From Gemmatimonadota bacterium (GTDB lineage: Bacteria > Gemmatimonadota > Gemmatimonadetes > Gemmatimonadales > GWC2-71-9): 13,627 bases of DNA. Positions 9,694 to 13,627 of the stretch are shown here, piece after piece. Location of the stretch: positions 1 through 13,627 of the forward strand of contig JAHEFN010000030.1 in assembly GCA_024640185.1 (NCBI GenBank). Reading direction: 5' to 3'. Below the pieces are notes generated by a model, which was given only the letters and a program-made list of their open reading frames with translations, searched no databases and was not told where the DNA came from. The first letter of the stretch is position 1, and each line of letters starts with the position of its first letter. The translations under genes were made by a program, and so were the position numbers.

Positions 9694-10850
9694 CGGTGAA
9701 CCCCGAGACGCCGCGCGACCGAGCCCAGAAACCGACGGGTGTCGTAGCGCCGCATCGCCCGGCGGATCGCCCTGGCGACGTCGGGTCGACCCAGCCCGAT
9801 CGCTCGCTCTGCCATCCGGCCCTGGTAGCGCCGGTCAAGCGCATTGCGATATCGGAGCCCGGCCAGGGCCTCGAGAGACCACGCCTCGGCAGGAAAGGTG
9901 GTGGCGCGATCGCGGACCCCGAGGAATTCGAAGAGCGTCAGGGTGCGCAGGCACTTCTCACAGCGACCGCAGTTGCGTTCGTTGCCTCCGACCCAACAGA
10001 CCCGCAAGTGTCCCATCGCCAGATCGCTCCGGCTCACCGCCTGGGCCTTCTCCCATCGTCCGTGGTGCGCCCCGTCATTGCGAAAGTCGAGGGTCGTCGT
10101 CGACAGGAGCGGATCGGTCAGTGGATGGGTTCCCCAGGCCCGATCCGATCCGTAGCGTGTGCTCGATGGCACCAGGATTCGCGCGAAGCGTCCCTCGAGC
10201 ACCAGCGCCAGCGCCGCGAGGGCAGGTCCCTGTCCCATCAACCCCCAATTGGCCCGGTTCCACTCCGACTCCCGGAGGTTGGTCGCCATCGTCACCGAGG
10301 TCGTCCCGGTCGCTGCCGCGATCTCCCCGACCTGTCCCGCCACCCGGGCGAACGCCTCCGCGTGCCCGAGCGGGACGTCGAGCCCCCAAACCGTGAGCAG
10401 GTCATCGATCGGAAATCGTCGGATCGCCTCGCCGCTGGGGCAATGACGCAACAGGGTGTGGAACGAATCCAACCCTGCGCTGAAGAGGATTCCGGTCCGC
10501 TCCGGCGTGGGTGCCGCGACCGTGGCGACATCGCCGACGTCGAGGACCACCGGCTGACGCTCGGGGTACCAGCGGGCCCACACCTCCATCAGGGCAAGTG
10601 CCCCCTCGTGCAGCGCGGGGTCGACAGGGAGCGGGAGCTCCATCGGTTCACCCAGGGTGACGGCAAGCGGCAGGAGCCCGGCCAACCACGGGTTGCCGCT
10701 GACCGAGAGCCCATCGACAAAGCGATCCTCGAGGTCAAACCAGATCGTCTCATCCCCGATTCCGGTGGTCACGAACTCCACTCGTCCGACCAGCCTGGTC
10801 CGCCCCGCACCGAGGGGAGATCGGGTTCGCTCGACGGCGGTCAGGCGCAT
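9690..10850 (-). CDS. QueC-like PP-loop ATPase with a four-cysteine zinc-type motif
   Basis: The protein (386 residues from ATG 10850) has an N-terminal beta-rich segment of about 110 residues and then a PP-loop ATPase (adenine nucleotide alpha-hydrolase) fold. The ATP-binding loop is SAGLDS (124-129), a variant of SGGxDS. A second conserved stretch reads GTHPLTDPLLS. Near residues 285-300 is C-X8-C-X2-C-X2-C (C285, C294, C297, C300), close to the zinc site of QueC, which makes preQ0 from carboxydeazaguanine. QueC itself is only about 220-230 residues and lacks this N-terminal part, so this is a paralogue. PP-loop enzymes activate a carboxyl or carbonyl with ATP for amidation or ligation; the substrate here is unknown. 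No other queuosine gene is nearby. A longer reading from TTG 10886 adds 12 residues but loses nothing recognisable, so ATG was preferred; neither start has a clear Shine-Dalgarno. The downstream partner is an APC permease. Confidence 0.8.
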   Translation of the reverse strand: MRLTAVERTRSPLGAGRTRLVGRVEFVTTGIGDETIWFDLEDRFVDGLSVSGNPWLAGLLPLAVTLGEPMELPLPVDPALHEGALALMEVWARWYPERQPVVLDVGDVATVAAPTPERTGILFSAGLDSFHTLLRHCPSGEAIRRFPIDDLLTVWGLDVPLGHAEAFARVAGQVGEIAAATGTTSVTMATNLRESEWNRANWGLMGQGPALAALALVLEGRFARILVPSSTRYGSDRAWGTHPLTDPLLSTTTLDFRNDGAHHGRWEKAQAVSRSDLAMGHLRVCWVGGNERNCGRCEKCLRTLTLFEFLGVRDRATTFPAEAWSLEALAGLRYRNALDRRYQGRMAERAIGLGRPDVARAIRRAMRRYDTRRFLGSVARRLGVHR

Positions 10851-11018
10851 GCGCAATGCTTTCGGGGATGGGGGAATCCGGGCCAAGGGCGATGGTGGGG
10901 CGCGCCCCGCCGAGCCGTGTCTCGCAAGAATGGTGCTCCATGTGGGCTGTACGATTCGAAATGAAACCTCGCTTCCCGGCCGGGCGTACTGGCTGCCATC
11001 CCCGAACCGGCCACGACC
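10851..11018. promoter_or_regulatory. Divergent intergenic region with two perfect GC palindromes
   Basis: This 168-base gap separates the minus-strand PP-loop/permease operon from the plus-strand outer-membrane gene and must hold promoters for both. It contains a 12-base perfect palindrome GGGGCGCGCCCC (10897-10908) and a 10-base perfect palindrome CCCGGCCGGG (10975-10984), which could be operators. A plus-strand TACGAT (10950-10955) could serve as a -10 but has no convincing -35. I see no Shine-Dalgarno before either start. In GC-rich DNA short GC palindromes arise by chance, so binding sites are only a suggestion. Confidence 0.35.
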
Positions 11019-13238
11019 ATGCTCACGCCGCTGCTCGTCCTCGCACTCCAGATCCAGGCCACGCCCCAGACCACCATCCCAACGGACGCCTACGCCGACT
11101 CCGCGACGGCGGAACTCGTGCAGCGGGCCCGGGGTGCCAGGGAACGGAACGAGCGCCTCGTCACGGCATACACCGTCCGGGCGTCCTCACGTCTCGGCGT
11201 CGGGATCCGTGCCCTGTCGCGGGACCGGATGCTCTACCGACAGGAGTTGGTGGTCGACATCGCCTGGCGGCGGGACTCGCTCAGCACCGCAACGGTCGTC
11301 GGCGCACGCGAAGGCGTCCCGATCGCCCTCAAGGGCGACCAGGTCCCGGCAGGACTCTCGGGCGACGTCCGGGGCCTCATCATCGATCCCGCGTCCGACT
11401 ACCTCCGAGTGATCGGTGACAACGATGACGAGGGGTTCGTCTATCCCCTCCGTGAGGGTGGAGAGCAGGACTATCGATTCGCCCGTCAGGGTGTGGCGAC
11501 CATCGGGTTGCCGAGCGGCGAGCGGATCGAGATCGTCGCCCTGAAGATCATCCCCCGACGCGCCGACTTTCGGTTGATCAACGGCACGCTCTGGTTCGAC
11601 AACGCGACGGCCAACCTGGTGCGCGCGGTCTTCCGACCCGCCCGGCCGTTTGAGATGCGCCGCGACCTCGACCCCGATGAGATGGACGATGTGCCGTTCT
11701 GGGTGAATGCCGGTGCCGAGGTCAAGTACGTCACCGTCGAGTACGGCCTCTACGAGAATCGCTGGTGGCTACCCCGGTATGTCGGCATCGATGCCATGGG
11801 TACCATGGGCTCCTGGTTCAACGCACCGTTCCGGATGGAGCGGGTATATGAGGACTACGTCGTCACCGGTGGCGTGCCGCGCGACACGGCCAGCACGTTT
11901 CGGCCTGCGGGTTGGGTCCGTCCGCGCGACCGCAATGCCCCAGACTCGGCGCACGCGATCAGCGACAGTGTCCAGGCCATCATCGATGCCTGCGTCCGGG
12001 AGGAATCGGCCCGGATCGACAGTACCGGCCAGCGGATCGTGACCGGTCGTCGATTCCGTGAATGTCGTCGGAAGGCACTCCAGCCCGAGGACAACCTCAC
12101 CATCGTGGTCCCGGATGACACCCTCGCCCTGCTCACCTCGCAGGAGCTTGGCGAGCCGATTCTCCAGATGGGTGACTTGATCAGCGAGGACGAACTCCTC
12201 TCGCTGCGAGGGGCGATCGACGGCCTGCCCGATCGACCATGGCAGCGGGAGCTCCTCCTGCCACAGGGCGTGGGAGCGCTGCTCGAACACGCCCGGTACA
12301 ACAGGATCGAGGCACTCTCACTGGGCCTGGCGGGGGGCATCGACTTCGGCCGACTCCGAGTGGATGGGATGGCACGAATCGGATTGGCCGATGTGGAACC
12401 CAATGGGGCCCTGGCACTCGTCCGGCCGACGGTCAGTCGCCGATTCACCCTGCGCGGATACCGACGCCTCGCCACCGCGAACCCCGCAGCCAAGCCGTTC
12501 GGACCCATCAACTCCGCCATGGGGTTGGTCGTCGGACGCGACGACGGCGAATACTTCCGGACGCTCGGCATCGAAGTTGTCGCTGAAGACAGCTACAGCC
12601 GGCGCTGGAGTGGCCGGATCTACCACGAACGCCAGCGCCCGGCCTTCGTCGAGACCCGCGCGTCCCTGCCGGGACTCTTCGACGGCGACCGGCGCTTCCG
12701 CCCCAACATCCTCGCCGACAGCGCCACCCAGACGGGCGCGGAGCTCATCCTGCGCACCTCAAGCGCGCTGTCATCGGTCCTCACCGTTGGTCTCGAGACC
12801 ACCATCGATGGCAGCACCGGTGACTTCGACTACGGCCGGGCGGCCGCGACCGCCCGGTTCTTCTATACCCAGGGTGGCCCGCTCGCGGCCGCCTTCACCC
12901 TCTCGGCCGGAACCTCCACCGGCGACATCCCGGCGCAGGGCCGGTTCTACCTTGGCGGACCGTCCTCGCTCCGAGGGTATGCGGGAGGCGTGGCCTCCGG
13001 CAGTGCGTATTGGCTCGGTCGAGCAGAGATCGGCAACAGCTTCCCAGCAGCGCGACTGATCGGCTTTGCCGATCTCGGCTGGGCAGGTGACCGTGCGACG
13101 TTTGGATCGGGTCGTACCCTGATCGGGGTCGGTGTCGGTGCGTCCTTCGTCGATGGCCTGGTGCGGATCGATCTCTCCAGGGCGCTGCGGGTGCCGACGG
13201 GATGGCGAGTGGATTTCTACCTCGACGGCGCGCTGTAG
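11019..13238 (+). CDS. Outer-membrane protein, DUF5686-like N-terminal part plus Omp85-type beta-barrel
   Basis: The 739-residue protein starts with a short hydrophobic segment (MLTPLLVLALQIQA), a probable signal peptide though it lacks the usual basic residues. Residues of about 25-290 form a beta-rich periplasmic region with RWWLPRYVGIDA, reminiscent of DUF5686 proteins. A charged linker follows, and from about residue 425 (YNRIEALSLGL) alternating hydrophobic strands suggest a barrel. The Omp85 loop-6 hallmark is clear: RFYLGGPSSLRGY at 642-654, with the key arginine R652. The final strands include FADLGWAG and GVGVGASFVDGLVRIDLSRAL. BamA, TamA and FhaC use this barrel to insert or export outer-membrane proteins, but they carry POTRA domains and none is visible here. 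It is more likely an uncharacterised Omp85-like or DUF5686 protein than BamA itself. No start lies upstream in frame before the stop at 10962, so ATG 11019 is the first choice. It appears monocistronic. Confidence 0.8.
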   Translation: MLTPLLVLALQIQATPQTTIPTDAYADSATAELVQRARGARERNERLVTAYTVRASSRLGVGIRALSRDRMLYRQELVVDIAWRRDSLSTATVVGAREGVPIALKGDQVPAGLSGDVRGLIIDPASDYLRVIGDNDDEGFVYPLREGGEQDYRFARQGVATIGLPSGERIEIVALKIIPRRADFRLINGTLWFDNATANLVRAVFRPARPFEMRRDLDPDEMDDVPFWVNAGAEVKYVTVEYGLYENRWWLPRYVGIDAMGTMGSWFNAPFRMERVYEDYVVTGGVPRDTASTFRPAGWVRPRDRNAPDSAHAISDSVQAIIDACVREESARIDSTGQRIVTGRRFRECRRKALQPEDNLTIVVPDDTLALLTSQELGEPILQMGDLISEDELLSLRGAIDGLPDRPWQRELLLPQGVGALLEHARYNRIEALSLGLAGGIDFGRLRVDGMARIGLADVEPNGALALVRPTVSRRFTLRGYRRLATANPAAKPFGPINSAMGLVVGRDDGEYFRTLGIEVVAEDSYSRRWSGRIYHERQRPAFVETRASLPGLFDGDRRFRPNILADSATQTGAELILRTSSALSSVLTVGLETTIDGSTGDFDYGRAAATARFFYTQGGPLAAAFTLSAGTSTGDIPAQGRFYLGGPSSLRGYAGGVASGSAYWLGRAEIGNSFPAARLIGFADLGWAGDRATFGSGRTLIGVGVGASFVDGLVRIDLSRALRVPTGWRVDFYLDGAL

Positions 13239-13317
13239 CACCGGCGTTTCCGCTGGCGGATCTCGTCGTGGAGGTTATCGTGTCTTGAACCCCTCTGATC
13301 CGAGAATCGTCCGAACC

Positions 13318-13322
13318 GGGAG
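13318..13322 (+). promoter_or_regulatory. Ribosome binding site GGGAG for the terminal gene
   Basis: GGGAG sits 7 bases before the ATG at 13330, the clearest Shine-Dalgarno in the window. It decides the start of a gene that is otherwise hard to recognise. Confidence 0.6.
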
Positions 13323-13329
13323 ACCGCCG

Positions 13330-13627
13330 ATGCACGGCAGGCCCAAGTCACTGATCGACCGCCTTCGCGAGGGATACGAGAAGGCCAAGAAGCCGATCGC
13401 CTACCTGACCATGTTGGTGGTGGTCCTGCTCCAGTCACTGCCGGGCTCCCTGCTCCCGGCGGACGTGCGTGACGCCGCCGGCACCGGCGCGTTGATTGCC
13501 CTTGCGATCATTCTCATGGAAATGCTCTTCGAGATCTATGAGAAGACGGTCAAGGCGCCACGGGGTGTCAACCTCATCAACTCCAATGACCTCTATCGCG
13601 AGGTCCGGGAAATCGTCGCCGACGAAC
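13330..13627 (+). CDS. Unknown two-helix membrane protein (partial, 3' truncated by window)
   Basis: From the ATG at 13330 the frame stays open to the window edge (99 codons seen). The protein starts with a basic cytoplasmic-type segment (MHGRPKSLIDRLREGYEKAKKP). Two hydrophobic stretches follow at about residues 22-42 and 52-70, separated by a short charged turn (PADVRDAAG). After them comes a soluble region with RGVNLINSNDLYREVREIVADE. This is the layout of a soluble C-terminal domain anchored by an N-terminal helical hairpin. I do not recognise the family, and the domain that would define function lies beyond the window. A good ribosome site and a 91-base gap after the outer-membrane protein gene support it as a real, separate gene. 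Confidence 0.7.
   Translation, partial: MHGRPKSLIDRLREGYEKAKKPIAYLTMLVVVLLQSLPGSLLPADVRDAAGTGALIALAIILMEMLFEIYEKTVKAPRGVNLINSNDLYREVREIVADE

Noticed and set aside
9657..10964. 435-codon plus-strand open frame opposite the QueC-like gene
   Set aside because: It has no motifs, and the minus strand holds a conserved PP-loop and four-cysteine site.
10856..11419. Alternative frame with an ATG at 10961 starting before the outer-membrane gene
   Set aside because: It lacks a hydrophobic signal sequence and runs out of frame with the barrel protein; its peptide is Arg/His/Pro-rich.
13240..13258. Hairpin after the outer-membrane gene (CCGGCG, TTTC loop, CGCTGG)
   Set aside because: The stem is only 6 bp, includes a G-U pair and has no T-run, which is too weak to call a terminator.

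Overview
This is GC-rich bacterial chromosome from a Gram-negative (diderm) organism. RND pump subunits and an Omp85-type outer-membrane barrel show the double envelope. Codon third positions are mostly G or C. The style (gyrA leading an operon, a DUF5686/Omp85-like outer-membrane protein, abundant GTG and other non-ATG starts) would fit Gemmatimonadota or a related phylum, but that placement is inference. I see no rRNA, tRNA, CRISPR array, insertion sequence or phage gene. Genes are packed tightly, and several start and stop codons overlap.

Layout. (1) 1-3271, plus strand: the tail of one RND efflux permease, then a complete second RND permease joined by an ATGA overlap. The second permease has lost most of the proton-relay residues. 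A hairpin follows it. (2) 3344-8377, plus strand: a good sigma-70-like promoter and a leader carrying a nested inverted repeat, then gyrA, a PLP-dependent serine/threonine dehydratase, and a receiver-GAF-GGDEF diguanylate cyclase. The three genes touch or overlap and look like one operon. The dehydratase has no ATG, GTG or TTG start in its proper place. The only candidate is a CTG overlapping the gyrA stop (CTGA). (3) 8374-10850, minus strand: a QueC-like PP-loop ATPase with a four-cysteine motif, then an APC amino-acid-type permease, joined by a GTGA overlap. This operon converges on the cyclase gene, and the two stop codons share the palindrome CTAG. (4) 10851-11018: a divergent intergenic region with two perfect GC palindromes. 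(5) 11019-13238, plus strand: an outer-membrane protein with a DUF5686-like N-terminal part and an Omp85-type barrel. (6) 13330 to the end: the start of a two-helix membrane protein of unknown function.

Most of the window is housekeeping or envelope biology, not a defence or mobile island. The points most worth a second look are the relay-less RND subunit, the CTG start behind gyrA, the folded gyrA leader just before a start codon with almost no Shine-Dalgarno, the non-standard residue in the GyrA quinolone region, and the QueC-like enzyme paired with a transporter.
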